Both the position numbers and the translations under genes were made by a program. This document shows positions 14,900 through 27,790 of a stretch of 64,000 nt of DNA, in pieces (the first letter of the stretch is position 1; every line of letters begins with the position of its first letter). The notes beneath the pieces are model-generated. The model did no database searches and was not told the DNA's origin. It was given only the letters and a program-made list of their open reading frames with translations. Source of the DNA: Dipylidium caninum (lineage: Eukaryota > Platyhelminthes > Cestoda > Cyclophyllidea > Dipylidiidae); the NCBI GenBank assembly GCA_017562135.1, contig QEYB01001685.1:1-64000 (forward strand), given 5' to 3'.

Positions 14900-17800
14900 T
14901 GTCAGCGTAATGCCGTATCTCCACCCAAAATGCACCAGACAGCACCGAACACGGTGAGCCCAGTCTTATTGTCCTCTTGCGTCTGAGTCCCTTCCCCCAA
15001 CTCTTCATACATTTTGTAATAGGCGATAAGGAGAAGCAACACTGAGTTGCATTGGCCAGCGTGTGAGCACCGCGTGGTTCAAGTTTTATTGTTTGCTGAT
15101 ATGTGGCAGAGTGGCTGTTTTTCTCAGTAACTATGTGATATCTGACCTGCACGTAATTCGTCTTCCACCGAGATTCCATGACCTCGTGTACTTCTACGGC
15201 TGCCCTCCGGACGCCGTCCAGGAGACCCACACTGGTTCGTGGCAGAGTGAGTGAAGCGAGTGAAAATTCATTTTATGCAATGCGATTCAGCCACGTCCAC
15301 TACATGCATGGAGAGGCACCCTGTCGGGTGTGTACACGTTAAAGTTGGTTGAGAACAAAGGCAGGAATGGCGACAAACAAAGTGTAACTACCAAGAGTGT
15401 CTGTCGCAATGCTTTCCCATTCTCCACTCTCCCCCCCATTCCACCCCCTTCCTTCAAGTGTAACATTAACAGAGAAATATAACCAGTAAAAGTGACGCAT
15501 GAAGTGGCCCAGCTGCCTTGAGCATCGTGAAGGCGGATCACTAAATCACCAGGTCACCACCACGTGTGGGAAAAATATTTGAGGCATTGAGCAACGCATC
15601 GCGTTGCAGAGAAGAAGAAGCGGATTTATTAAGCATTGGGCGGAGCAGGTACATGCATTGCATTCGTTTAGGTAAAGGGAGGAAGAGAGGGAATGGCCTT
15701 ACAGATGGCCAAAGAGGGATTCTGGTGTTGCTGACGTGGACGCGCATGGATTATGCGTCGAACACATTCAGGTTGTACCAGCTTCGGCGGACACGTGGGG
15801 CTGCGGCCAACTGCCATGATGGCCGGATGGGACTGGATAACATGATAATGTTTCCAAAGCGTCAAGCAAACAAGTGGGACACAAATGTTGACTACTTACG
15901 TTCTGGTGGCGCGTAGAGGTATATCAAAGTGACTGTCCTGTGTCTCCCTGTGCCCCACTTTCCTGCCTTGTAACTTCATTATTTCAATTCAATGTCATTC
16001 CACGCAAGCAATGGTTGGAGATGGTTCTGTCTTCAAGACGGTGGAAGCATGTCATCGAGGGCTGCGTGAGGACACCGCAACATTTCACTTAGGCGTATGA
16101 GGCCCTTCCCGCAGCCAGCCGAATACTCATACAGTCGAGGTAATGTAGAGGATATCATAGCGCCTTCCCACTCCAAATTGAAGGGGAGAAGAAGGCTGCT
16201 AGCAATTGGGGCGACTCACGGAAAGTTAACAGGCGAAGAGGCAATTGTTCGACTGCTATCACCAGCCTTTTCACCACGGTACACTTCGAGGTGCGGGAGA
16301 GACTTCAATACTCAGTTGTGTAAGAGAGTTAAGTTCTTCCACCCTCGCATACCCGAAGGCGTCGTGCACTGCTTTATTTCAGAATATATTTTTTGTCTAC
16401 GACCATTGAAACGAGTTGACGGCTTCTAATACCGCCATGACGGCTCGCTGAACGAATAGTTGCATGACCACACCTCTGAGCAGATTCAGGTGTGATGCTC
16501 CCCAGGCAACTCTCCTCTCTCCTCTCCCCGAGTGTGTATGTGGCCATAGTGCCGAGCGGCAACTTGACAGGCGTGAAAGCCGTCGAGACCTAATCGAAGC
16601 GCTGTCACACACCCTGCAGGTCAACGGTTTCGTTGAACGCCACTCCTCAGTGCAACTGAAAATCTGTGGCGCTCAGCCAACTGCGAGGTCGGTGAATCGT
16701 CTACTCAACCCTGTCAAGTAAAATAGAAAATTTAAGTGGCTGAGTCCGTCAAAAAATGAGCACAAATTAGACCGCTGTTCAGTAATTCAACTCTCACTGG
16801 TATTCAATGACTTCATCTCCTGTCACGGCTGCACCCCGCGTGTCCTCGGGGATCCCCCCAATACTCAACGCTTCGACACGAGGGAAGAGCTCCAACAGGA
16901 TGAGTGAAGAGCGTGTAACGACAGTGAAAATCATTTAAGCACCATAGGTGTGCACGCATGCCAATCAAATTGAGGGCTCTTCTTTAAATGGCACCTCAGA
17001 AGGTGTACACGGCAACGTTGTAGGAGCGAAGAGACGCGCAGTTAACTGTTTCTAATGATCGGGAGTGAACCAATCTTCGGACGACTTGTGAGAGCTTCTC
17101 GCAGCGCACAAGTGAAGCCCGAGGCAAACGATTCCGTAGGTCGAGCGGAGAGTGAATGTCGTCAGGCACGGAATCATTTAATTCGCCACTACTTCCCACA
17201 ATCACCCTACTCCCCTTTCTCTGACTTGTGAATGGGATGAGAGGGAGGCCAGGGCGCATTTGAATTAAGCCTTTTCAACTTGCATGGCATTTGGTGTAGC
17301 ATAGCCAAATTATTTTTTCTCGCGGAGAGGAGTTGGTGGTGAAGCGGGGGTGTTGGGAAAGGACATGGATGCAACTGGACGAGGAAGTGGCTGTGAAAGT
17401 GGAGGTGAAGAGGTTGCAGGAAGGAGGTTATGTTGTGCCCACGGTGCTCTGGGAAAGAAGGTATTTTCGTGGTGAACTTGAATGAGTCTCTGAGTGGTTA
17501 CAGGATCCTCGCACAAACCTCACATGCTGCTGCTTCTGTAGGCATATTTGGGATGTGTGCTAGGCTTGGGAGGCTTCAGTTGTCGTAGGTGCTCTTGTGT
17601 ATGCATGCTTTTTCTGCACTATTTTGACTGATACTTGTGCATGGAATGGTGTCCGCAGTCATCATGTTCACTTCCTCCTTGTTACCAATATCAAGGAAAG
17701 GTGAGATGGAAACACGACGAAGTTTTCGAAATTCGTAAGAAGCATACTTTGACACTTATAAATGCTTACACCGAACGCATGTTGCAGTGTGTCTCTCAGT

Positions 17801-20666
17801 CGCAGCCGCACCTACGCTCGTTTCATAGCCTCACACTCATAGGCTTGATGGCCACAGGTCACATTTACCGGAGACAGGGAAAATCGGTCGGTTCATTGGG
17901 CTTGTGGAAAGTCCCTACTTGAACTCCTATCAACCGGTTATCAGGCCACCCAACATGCGTCCTTCCTCATCGAGGTAACTCTTTCATTCAGTGCTGAGGA
18001 CGGAGAACACACCATTTGCCTTATGATAAAGCTGCATGCCGTTTTCTACCTTTGCCACGCTAGCCACTCGCACGAATTATCATCGAACGATGAAGATTGT
18101 GCGATCCACTTGACAGATGCATTCGGTTTCCTTCACTTGTCACTAGGTTGTGATGGACTTGGCAGAAATTCGTTGGTTAGTCGGGGACAATTATACGGGA
18201 AGTTAAGATGACAGCTGTGGAAGGGTATGACGGAGGCGGGGGAGGCTGTGTGCACTTGCTTTTCCTGTATTCCGCCTGTGGATGGAGATTGTATTTACTT
18301 GTGGGCAGTTCTCTCGTCTTTCAGGCAGCGCAATTGTCTGTGCACTTACGAACAAATCATTAATTTTTTAGACTTATAATGGAGGTAATACTTCGAAGAG
18401 GTTCTGCTGGTGACCTTAAGCTACTCACCTGCGCCAACACATGTCTACGACTTTCGAAGCAAACGCGCGTCTCAGTAGGTGAAGGTTCTGCAATCACCAG
18501 CCTGCTTGTCACTTTGTGGTTTACTAGGAGTGAGGGAAGCCGAACCTCCCAGTTGGGGAAGAGTTATTGTCGAGCCAGTGTGTCGGTGGCTTCACCAGTG
18601 GCGTATCCTCACTGGCTGACTGAGTGAAGTGTAGGTTGATTTGAGGCCTTCATTAGCGTAACATTCCCTTCGTAGCAGTACTACTAGTCTTAGTCTCCAT
18701 CTCCGTCATCTCATGGAACGCCTTGGTGAACATTTAATCGTCCAGGTGGCACACAATCATTGAGGTCACCACATTGGTGGCTTGCAGAGCCGAGGTTAAC
18801 GACGGTTCAATCTTCGCGGAAGGATAGAAAAGGAAAAGGACAAACTCGTCTGCCTCTGCCTCATCCGACCTACCCTTTCTGCTTTGTTCTGCTTTGTGTG
18901 AACTACGGAAGCCCATTCAATTGCTACTCTCGCTACTCCTCCTTCCTATGACCCTCATGTATGAGAGCGAATGAAATGCCAAAGAGGAGGGTCCAATGTG
19001 AAGCAGTCGAAGGTCATTTCAACCGAATTCGTTGAGGTCGGGGGGGACGGGGGGTGGCGACTGATAGTAGGGCAGACAGACGAGAGAAAATTATTCCTAT
19101 ATTTACTTTACTATTCTGAAGACCACAAAGAATTATCTGAACTAAACTAGGAAAATAGTTTGAGGATTTTGCTTACCACTCGCGGAGATCCACATTGGTG
19201 AGTGGCAGCACTTTGCTTGAAGATATATCGAAGTCAGCATTTACTAGCATCCTTTGTTAGACTCGTCACCATTGATGCCTGGGTGCTACTACAAGTTGCT
19301 CAACTAACACACGAAGACTCCTCCACCAGTCTTGTGATAAGCCATTCCTGCAGTGCACACATCAAAATTCTGGGCTCATCGATGCATTACTAGCTGTTGA
19401 TTTAATGAGTCCGCAAAACCTGCTTTTGGTAAACTAAAATTACTCCACTTCCTTTATTCAACGGCGACGATGTGGCGCTGTCTGCGTATTACTCCGCGAC
19501 AGAGGGGACAGTAGACTGCAAAGTTGGGCATCGAGAGGCTACCTCAAGATCGGCGGAGGGCAGCCGCTTAGGCACACGAGGTCATTGAGGACAGATTGAA
19601 ATTAATGTGCGGCACAGGACAGGGAATGATGAATGAGAACACGATTGTTGGGAGGCTGGGAGGTGGTCGAGGAGAGTTGACGTTGGTGAAGCATGAGTTA
19701 GATGCCTCTTTTCGTTGTAGTTGGGAATTTGTGGTGAATCGGCTACTCAGCCCTGTAAGTGAAAATGGCAAAGTGGCCGGACCCAATAACGGTGAAGAGG
19801 TATGCAGGAGGTTGTGCAGTAATTCGTCTTCCCTCGAGATTTAGTCACTTCGTGTGCATTCACGGCAGCCCTCCGCTTGTCACCGAGGAGCCTCCAGAAC
19901 CTCGAGGAAAGCCGTTTCAGCCGGTTTAGTCGAAGAGTGAGTGAAGCAATTGAAAATTCATATGATGTAGTCTGCGAAATAATTGGAGAAGTTCACTTAA
20001 AAGGACGCCTTGAGGGCGCGTCCGAGATAAGGTTGGCTGAGAGAAAAGACAAGAATGGAACAGGAGGAAAAGGTATTTCAGCAAAGTGACGGAATGCACC
20101 TACACGAAGGCAATGAGCGTACAACCCTCAAGAGTACCTGTCCCAATGCTTTCCCACTCTCCATTGTCTGTACTGTCTAATCAGGTCAACGATGGGTGTC
20201 TGAGCAGCAGTTGCTAGTCATTAAGCAACGCCTCAGAGATGCTTGCAGACGGCCATCAGAGGCTACAAATTTACTGTGATTTATGTGGACTATAGTGAAG
20301 ACTGTTAGAATAGCTGAAGTAAGGAGGGAGGTGGGTGAGTGAGTGAAAGGAGGGCCTCACAAGTGACCAAAAGTGAATCAGGCAGGGTCGCTGTCGGTGA
20401 AGGCGCATCGAATGTGCGGTGAACACGTCTTCGCTGCGGTAACATTGGCGCAAAGGAGGGCTGAGGCCAATCTGGATGTAAAGCAAGAAAGTGGGGCACA
20501 CTGAGGGGGACATCACTGCTGTTGGCCAAGAAAGCCACCTGTCTTGTTGGCCAGAGGGGATTGTGTAATACTAGAAGATGTAGAACACGTCAAGCACACG
20601 AGTTGGACACAAATGTTAATTAATTACGTTCCGGCAAAGTGTATATTTGTGAATTTGTACTGCGAA
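14900..20666 (+). repeat. Repeat-built segment left of the inverted duplication
   Basis: This stretch contains two copies of the block also found in both arms (15140-15930 and 19810-20680) and two copies of the recurring gaatcg[g/t]ctactca motif (about 16690 and 19735). All are in the plus orientation, as in the right arm, whereas the adjoining left arm carries the same elements in minus orientation. The orientation therefore flips at about 20.66 kb. No gene was found. Confidence 0.65.
15140..15930 (+). repeat. Block X, copy 1 (about 0.8 kb)
   Basis: It begins near a shared ctgccctccg core at about 15200. It then carries, in order, a segment like gtgtctgtc.caatgc (about 15400), gcaacgcatcgcg (about 15590), ttgtaccagcttcgg (about 15775) and gacacaaatgttgactactt (about 15878). 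The same ordered landmarks recur at 19.8-20.7, 26.8-27.8 (reverse) and 50.3-51.2 kb. Copies are diverged by substitutions and indels. Confidence 0.75.
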
Positions 20667-20680
20667 CGGAGAACGGCAAG
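19810..20680 (+). repeat. Block X, copy 2
   Basis: Carries the Block X landmarks in the same order: cagccctccg (about 19868), caatgctttcccactctcca (about 20145), a gcaacgcctcag segment (about 20226) and gttggacacaaatgtta (about 20602). It ends next to the outer end of the left arm. Confidence 0.7.
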
Positions 20681-21520
20681 TGCACCTCCTAGCATTGCTG
20701 CAAGAGTCGCACAGCGCTGAAGGCGTTGTCTCAAGTCACTTTCACGTGGATCGGGGAAACGTGCGTCAAACGACTCATTTGCCCCAGGGTTAGTCGATTT
20801 GAATGTCACTTCCTCTTCGAGGAGAACGACAAAAATAAAAAACATCAGGCCTTATTCTTCGGGAGTCTTTCAAAGCAATCATTATGGATTTCCTGCACTG
20901 AAACCGCCTGTCGAGCGTTAGAACAAAAGCTGAAAACAAGTAAGTAATGCGATCCCCCTCCTCCCCCCCCCCAATTCCACACCTTTGCCACGCCAAACTT
21001 GTCTCAACGGCCATCTACACCGTACCACGAGACGAATCGCGTCGATGATGTATGAAGAAGAGCATAAGCCGCAACAGATTCATTAGAATAAGGGGAAACA
21101 AAGGCGAACGACAATAAAGCGACGCGCAGTGTAGGGAGGAGGCGGCGAGAGAAGATGTATGCCACTAGCGAAGGCGTCATGTTGACTGGAGAGAAGAATC
21201 AGAAATGAGAGATTTGAAAAACGTGATGCAGACCATTTAGATACAAGTGTTGACAACTTACTTGGCAGTTAGGAGAACACTTCTACAGTTTTGCGAAAGG
21301 CCATCCGTAAAGCTAAATATATGAGAAACAAAACTTTCACGATACTCATATACACCAATCTGGAGAAGATGACGCGCGAGCGCCTTCGATCCGGACGTGC
21401 CAGTGGGATGCACATGATGATGATGGCCAAGAGGCGACTCAACAGCTCGCTCGCACCGCCTTCAGGACTCAGCATGACGAACTTCGACATGCCAAATTGG
21501 AGTGCACCCGTCGTGGGCCT

Positions 21521-21675
21521 CCACTTTAACACACCCCGAGATCCAATAGCAAGGGAGTCAGAGCTGAGATCACCTCCCGTTCTCCATTGGTCGGCCAGTC
21601 GACTTCAATCAATGTACGAACATCGATTCGACCGACGCCAATTGAAAAACGTCCTCGAAGCACCAATCAGACAGC
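21521..21675 (-). promoter_or_regulatory. CCAAT-rich promoter-like module, left arm outer copy
   Basis: CCAAT or ATTGG elements lie at about 21543, 21585, 21638 and 21662, with a degenerate TATA-like gtgttaaag on the minus strand just left of them (about 21529). The same arrangement recurs at 26101-26270, 51715-51870 and 55960-56110. The promoter function is inferred from motif arrangement only. Confidence 0.4.
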
Positions 21676-22528
21676 AGCAAAGAAGAGGCATGAGTCATTA
21701 CGTCCACCTTGTGAGGATGCCGTAAATCGTGCACTTTCCTCAATTACTGCTATCACCTACGAGACAATTCGGAGCCTTGAATGAATCTTGGAGGGAAAAA
21801 CGTTGATTAGCCTGCGGAACTTCTTCTGTACTCGTTAACTTCTTAGTCCAAAGGCAGTCCGCCTTATCAGAGACATGCTGAATGACATCACCGAGTTGGT
21901 GAAGATGGTGAATTGTCGAGAAGAGTTAGATTGGCCTTGTCGTGAACCGAAAGCACGACATCGCTTCGCTCTCAGTGTTTATTTGTCAGTCCATCCCATG
22001 TTATTACACCACCTTCAACTTAGTCATCACCCTAATCGGGGTGTGAGTGTGTCCAGGTCACGCACTCCAACAGACCGTCCAGAGCCTATCGCATGCGGTT
22101 TTTGCGTCAAGAGACTGACTGGCTCTTCGGCCGACAGTGAAAGCGTATGCCATCTAGAATGGCCGTGGAGTGCAGATGCTCGTTAAGCCTCATTTAGTTG
22201 CGATAAACTTCAGCTGAGTTCATGTCTCACACAGAGGCGTAGGCCTCGTAGTCTGTGAGGCCAATGTGGAGGGAGTTGAGGGCAGACCTCGAGACAACTT
22301 AAGCATGTTGGCACAGTTTGTCATGATGAGTTGAAAGATAATGAGTTCGAACATTGGTTAGTTGGTCGAGGCCGTAGGTTGACAGGTCAGAGTAGGAGTT
22401 AGGGGCACTGCTCACTTTTATCCTTACTCGGGACACAGAGTACGCATTGCGATGCGGATGTTGGCCGCTGATGATTGAAAGTTAGGGTGCTTCGAGGTTT
22501 TGATGATACACGTAGACTACATCGTCGG

Positions 22529-22529
22529 G

Positions 22530-22580
<51 letters not shown>
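22529..22580. repeat. (GGTGTC)n hexamer microsatellite
   Basis: Eight or nine perfect units. The mirror position in the right arm (about 55052-55109) has fewer and interrupted units. Confidence 0.9.
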
Positions 22581-23084
22581 TCTCCTAAAAGCAGTGTCGA
22601 ATGCACTATGCGTCCACTGCGGTGTCGAGCAGTGGAGAATGTCAGAGAAATACCCGGGTGGTAGCCTCCACGGGATCGCTCAAGCTACTCGTGGAGGAAA
22701 TTCGCACGTCATTGTGTCGCAGTGACCGAGAAAGTGAAACGTCCCTCTACAGTGTGCTCTGCGGACTCCGTTCTCGCTCCTCAATGCTCCATGCTTTGTG
22801 TTGATGTGACACAAGTTCTGGCATGCGCCCTTTCATGTCTTTCTGATTCGGGGAGAAAATTTAAGTAGTTGCGTCGTCCCCCGACTTTTCGCAGAATTAT
22901 GGTTGAATGCGAACCTCTGTTGATGTGCAATGAAAGAATTCATGAAGTTGTAATGTGACCAGTGTAAAATGCCCTCTCCTTGCACGTGGACAGAAGGCAT
23001 GTTTAGAGATTATTGACTGAAAACTCTCTTTCTCTCAAAATTTCATCTCGTAGTTGTGGCCATCTCGACGAAAAGATGGGCATC

Positions 23085-23128
23085 AGGAGGAGGAGGAGGA
23101 GGAGGAGGAGGAGGAGGAGGAGGAGGAC
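23085..23128. repeat. (GGA)n microsatellite
   Basis: About 44 nt of uninterrupted gga units. The right-arm counterpart at 54582-54619 is the same repeat in reverse orientation and is shorter. Confidence 0.95.
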
Positions 23129-24514
23129 GAGTGTCGTGTGGTCGCAGTTTCGGGTATCAGAAAATCCAACTTCTATCAGATAACCCCAAGTTTCGGGGTT
23201 GGTATCCACCAGGAATCCTACTCTGTGTGAATCCAGCGTGTTCGGTCTCCTCCGCGGTTTGCCGACCGACGAGGGTTGAGAGGATCTCCACTCTCCCAGA
23301 CCACTGTTCCTCGGGATGGCGTCGGCCAGGGGCAGAAGTGGTTGAATCTTGTCTCGGCGAAAATTCGGGCCCCCTCAGCGAGTCGCTCAGCGCTCCGACT
23401 CGCCATGGCGCACCCAACCTTGCCAGTCAAGAAAATTAACTCTCTGCCTTCGGCTCTCCAGCGACTAGCCTATAAGGCGCTGTTTCTGACCCATCAACGA
23501 TCATCGGACCCTCCTCTCGCGTCGCTTGCGGCGTCAAGCATTCTTGAGCCAGTGTTGCCAGACCCATGCTGGCGAAATGAGAATGGCGTTACCGTAGATG
23601 CGTGAAGCACGCTGATGGCACAGGATGTAAGACGTTGATGGAATCGGGACACTCTTTTAATTTTACTAAGTGACGTTGAGTAGCCGATGCACCGACCCCG
23701 AGGCCCAACGGTGAAGCACATGGCAGCAGATCGGCCAGGTTGGGCGGGCACTGACTCAAGTTGACGTTCCGAGAGTTCGCAATCTGCAACGCTGTATGAG
23801 CGAAAAGACGCGGAGGTGAAGGAACATGGGACGTCAGGAGATGATAATGGCCTTGTCGTAAAGCTAAAACCCGATGGTAGACAGAAATCTGGCGGTTTGC
23901 ACAGTGTAACCCTGAGGTGAGTCATTGGACACCTCATCCCGCCATCTCCATGGGGCACCTATTAGCTCCACAAAGACACGAGGGGAGGGGAGGGGACGCA
24001 GCCGTGTCAGCAGACGCAGTCCAGACGGAGTCATTGCAGACTGATGCAAATGGAACAACTGAACAGCCACTTAATTCATATTCATTGTGGATGGACCAAG
24101 ACCGCTGTCTTCATCCATTTTACTGAGCAGGCTTGAGTCGGCGATTTACCGACCTCGAAGCCAGAGTGAAGGGCGTCTAACTCATCCGCTGCTGCTCTGC
24201 GGCATGTGCAACTGCGTCCCCATTTATCCTCGCAGGCTTGGCACTGGGACCGAAACCCCATTGAGAGAGCGGATAGCTGCCTGGGAGCATGACGGCGTAG
24301 CACCTGAATCCCGCTCCACACTTGCCTTCTGTCGGCCAGCGCGAAGGTTGCAGATGAGCAAACTCCTCTTAGTCATGATTGGGCAATAAATGCATTCAAA
24401 CCACACGATGTTCATGATGCATTCGAGTCGCAGAAAGGGGAGTTGTTAACTTTCCTCGAGTGATGCAGGCATGGACAAGACGTGAAGGCGGGTGGCCGCG
24501 AGATAGGGATGGGG

Positions 24515-24550
24515 TGGAGGAGGAGAGGAGGAGGAGGAGGAGGAGGAGAA
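24515..24550. repeat. (GGA)n microsatellite
   Basis: Purine-rich gga run, with a counterpart near 53190-53225 in the right arm. Confidence 0.85.
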
Positions 24551-24696
24551 GAGCTGCGCGGTCACGCATTGGTGGAGATTGGGGAAAAGAGTGGGGAGTT
24601 AATAAGGCAGAAATGGGGCAAAATGGAGTTGTTTTAACTTTAATTAACGCATTAATCCGTCTCACATTTGGTCACGAGGAGTGGCAAGCTCTGAAC

Positions 24697-24800
24697 CGGA
24701 AATAGACAAACACGATTCCTGCTGCCATATCAACAATGCCCATCTTCCTACTTCAACATTGTCCCAATCCCCTTAAAAAACACGATTTATAAGGTTAGAA
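24697..24800 (+). repeat. Highly conserved 105-bp segment, copy 1
   Basis: Nearly identical to 28440-28549 in the same orientation, about 3.75 kb downstream. Landmarks are gacaaacacgattcc and ccccttaaaaaacacgattt. Flanking DNA is much less similar. A reverse copy lies at about 49497-49612; the counterpart at about 53 kb has lost about 65 bp. Confidence 0.85.
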
Positions 24801-24914
24801 TGGCTATTCTCAACTCGTCTGCGTGCTTCACTACAGGAACAGAGCGGACCAAAGACACCTCGACCAGGCGGGAATGACAGCGTCGTGCATGACATGAAGG
24901 TTGAGAAGAGGAGA

Positions 24915-24985
24915 CGGAGGAGGAGGAGGTGGCGGTGATGGCGGTGGTGGTGGTGGTGGTTGTGGAGGAGGAGGAGGAGGAGACG
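24915..24985. repeat. Compound (GGA)n/(GGT)n microsatellite
   Basis: Alternating gga, ggc/gat and ggtggtggt units read directly. Confidence 0.85.
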
Positions 24986-26100
24986 AATAGCCTGGTGTTG
25001 CAAGTTTCTACAACTCACCGCAGTCAAAGGTGGCCGTCAGAAAACATTAAGGCGTAGTGGAAGGAGCCTTGAGGTCCACCTCATTATCTCCCCCACCTCC
25101 GCCCCGGCGCACCTGCCTTATTTAGATTCACCTCCAAATCATCTCATCTATCTGTAGCAGCTAATTTACGTATTCTCGTCGAACTAACAAGGTACGAGGC
25201 CCCCAGCGAATTGGCCACGAACCTCCTCCTCGCTCTGCATGACATGGCCCCAGCTGAAGAGTAGCCCCATTTGGTAAAGCTGATGAAAGATTTGCCTCAC
25301 TCGGCGCCTGCAATTGGACGCAGGGTGTAAAACTCGGCCGACCAGCCAATCACTTCTCTCTCACCTCATGTTTGGTTGTCACTCCTGGCACACTGAACAT
25401 CGTGTGACGCGCTTTTGAGGGACTGTCGAATGCGCAAGTTCACGACGCGCGTACGTGACCTCGACTCAGGCCAGTGACAGGGCAGTGAGTCATTTGGAGG
25501 TTGTGTGCTAACAAGGCGGTGTTTACGCGCTATGGGGGCGGGATGAGGCACCCAACTCATTAACTGTCGCTTATTGCGAGTAACTTGCGACATCACACTT
25601 CACGAATTGCGCAAATTACACACTTAGCACTTGTCCTCAGCTCCAACAATATCGCGTGTCGTTTCATGAACGGTGAAGAGGTTGTGTCAACAAATGCCCG
25701 GACGGTTTGTGGAATTCAAGCTTGTTAAAGATGCCCACATTCCAGTTTGAGAGTATCGTCGAATGCCCTCATGCCGACAATCGAGTGCCGGTTCTCGGAT
25801 TCCCTACGACACAGTCAGCATTGCGACCGTCCTTCCACTCCTCCACTCGCATTGGGCTGAAAACGGCTTTACTCTAGCAGTGGGAAAGGCGACAAGTCCA
25901 GTGCTGACCTGGTGTGAAGCGACCCGAATTTTCATTAACCGACACCTGGGGAATCCGCACTTTGGTTTTACCTCGATGCGAACCAAATGATTTAATCAGT
26001 CCTTCAAACTAAAACACTTTGGCATACCGGTGGCGATGGCGGTAATTTAGGGAAAGCGCACGATTTCCGACATCGTCCAAAGATGGACGATGCATGGCCA

Positions 26101-26270
26101 ACGCCTCAACTCGGCTGCTTTCCCATTGGTGATTCTTCAACAGTTCCCAATTGGTGCCTCCAGTCCAATCGATGCTCGTGCATCGATCGAAGCCGACTGG
26201 GCGACCAATGGGGAAGGGGAATTGACCTCAACTCTGACCCGCTGCTATTGGCTCTCGTAGTCTATAAAGT
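26101..26270 (+). promoter_or_regulatory. CCAAT/TATA promoter-like module, left arm inner copy
   Basis: Within 170 bp there are five CCAAT-box motifs on either strand (about 26124, 26147, 26164, 26205, 26247), a palindromic cgtgcatcgatcg core, and a canonical tataaag at 26262. About 120 bp downstream a pyrimidine-rich tract ends in cag (26401) and an exon-like segment ends at gtaagt (26471). This looks like a pol II promoter and first introns. Copies on the right arm keep the elements. Transcription is inferred, not shown. Confidence 0.45.
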
Positions 26271-26799
26271 GGGATGTCTACAACGACTGCTCTCCAGTTC
26301 AGGATGCCCTTGTTTTTGGAACAGTGGGTTCTTGCGTCTGCTCGTGTCACCCGTTGCTGGTGGCGTTGATTGACAGATGACTTCTCTGCTCTCTCTTGCA
26401 GATCTGCCACCTACGAGGTGCGATCGGAGCTCGCAAACTCTGCTCACAGGACACGGAGTCCTGTCAGGCGTAAGTCCTCATTTACGTCAGCTTCTCTCCC
26501 TACCCCCCCCCCCTCTCGTGGCGTCCACCTGAGGCACCCACATCACTCGGAGGCTCGTAGTAATCGACGAGCAAGTCGCCCGTACAAGCCACGCCCTGTA
26601 CCAAGTCAGATGGAGTGCGGTGGCTGCCTCTTGCCCACAGTCGCTTTATCCCTCCTTATCGCGTGGTTGGAAGCGGCAGATAGACGCCTCTCCCCCCTCC
26701 CCCCCTCCCCCCCTCCCTAAATCAGCGTGAGTGAGGGTCTTTTGACTGTCGTTTTGTGTATTTTCAGGTTTGTCACCACCCATTGGAAGAAACGCGGAC

Positions 26800-27790
26800 A
26801 TGTACACTTCGCCGGAACGTAAGTAGTCAGCATTTGTGTCCAACTCGTTTGCCTGACGTTTTGGAAACATTCTCATGTTATCCTGTCCTTTCTGGCCATC
26901 ATGACACTTGGCTGGTTGGGCATGGAGAAGTGGCCTTCTTCTCACTGTGCCCCACTTTCTTGTCTTGCATTCAGCCTCGCCGCAGCCCACCTCTCCGCCG
27001 AAACTGATACAGCATGAACGCATCCGGCGGGTAAACGATGCGCGGCCACCGTCCGCAACCCCTGAATCCCTTTTTGGCCATTTGTAAAGCCGCTCAGCAC
27101 CCCTGCCCCCCTCCTCCCTCTTTCCTCTCCTTTTCATTTAAACTCTTACAACTAATTTGTACATTGTCCATAAAAGGCTCGATAGATTAGCAGCCTCTTA
27201 TGGTCTTCTCCATTCATCTGTGCACCTGCGAAGTGATGCGTTGCTCAATGACTCAGATGCTGTTCTCATACGTGTCGTTAACCTGGTGATTTCCTCATCC
27301 ACCTTGAACAATCCTGATGGGCAGCATAAGTGCGTCCATTCCCCAATACACGGGCCACTTGCTTCGCCGCATTTCTGGCCTTCATTTCCCCGTTAATGTG
27401 ACACCTGAGGGGACGAGTTAGGATGTGAGGAAAAGGGAGAGTTGGGAGGCATTGAGACAGACACTCTCGGTGGCTGCACGCGCTTTGTCGCCGTTGAGGT
27501 GTAGTCCGTCACTCCGTGAGAACACTTCGCCTCCGGTGTGCACACCGACAAGGTGCCTCTCATAAGAAATCTCCATGCATTCAGTGGACTTTTCTGGATC
27601 GCATTGCATAAAATGCAGTTGCAATGGCTTCACTCACTCCCCCACCAAACAGCGTGGCGGATGCCTCGTACCATAAGAGTGAACCTCCCTGGTCTCCTGG
27701 ATGACATGCGGAGGGCAGCCGTAGAAGGACACGAAGTCATCGAACCTCAATGGAAGACGAATTACTGCACAACCTCTTGGCCCCCTCTAT
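26800..27790 (-). repeat. Block X, copy 3 (reverse orientation)
   Basis: Carries the Block X landmarks in reverse: aagtagtcagcatttgtgtc (about 26821), gttgctcaatgac (about 27240), cattgagacagacactctcg (about 27449) and gcggagggcagccgtag (about 27710). It is the mirror partner of 50300-51200. Confidence 0.75.

Larger units (their letters stand above)
1..14900. other. Gene-free, moderately GC-balanced non-coding DNA
   Basis: No reading frame here has the length, composition or recognisable motifs of a real gene. The longest frames are under 150 codons and overlap one another on both strands. The region holds simple repeats (listed separately) and a few diverged internal repeats, for example about 2445-2510 against 7487-7550, which share a core of the form cttgcctgtcggtaaa. 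It resembles the flanks of the large inverted duplication in composition and in carrying short shared segments (12990-13030 resembles 15970-16010). I cannot assign a function. Confidence 0.55.

Noticed and set aside
21269..21532. 87-codon frame conserved in both arms (mirror at 56142-56363)
   Set aside because: Conservation follows from the recent duplication of the whole arm, not from selection on the frame. It shows no known domain and no consistent codon-position bias was seen by eye.
22529..22580. Regular hexamer units considered as a CRISPR or telomeric array
   Set aside because: Units are contiguous without spacers and differ from the common animal telomere repeat ttaggg; it is an ordinary microsatellite.
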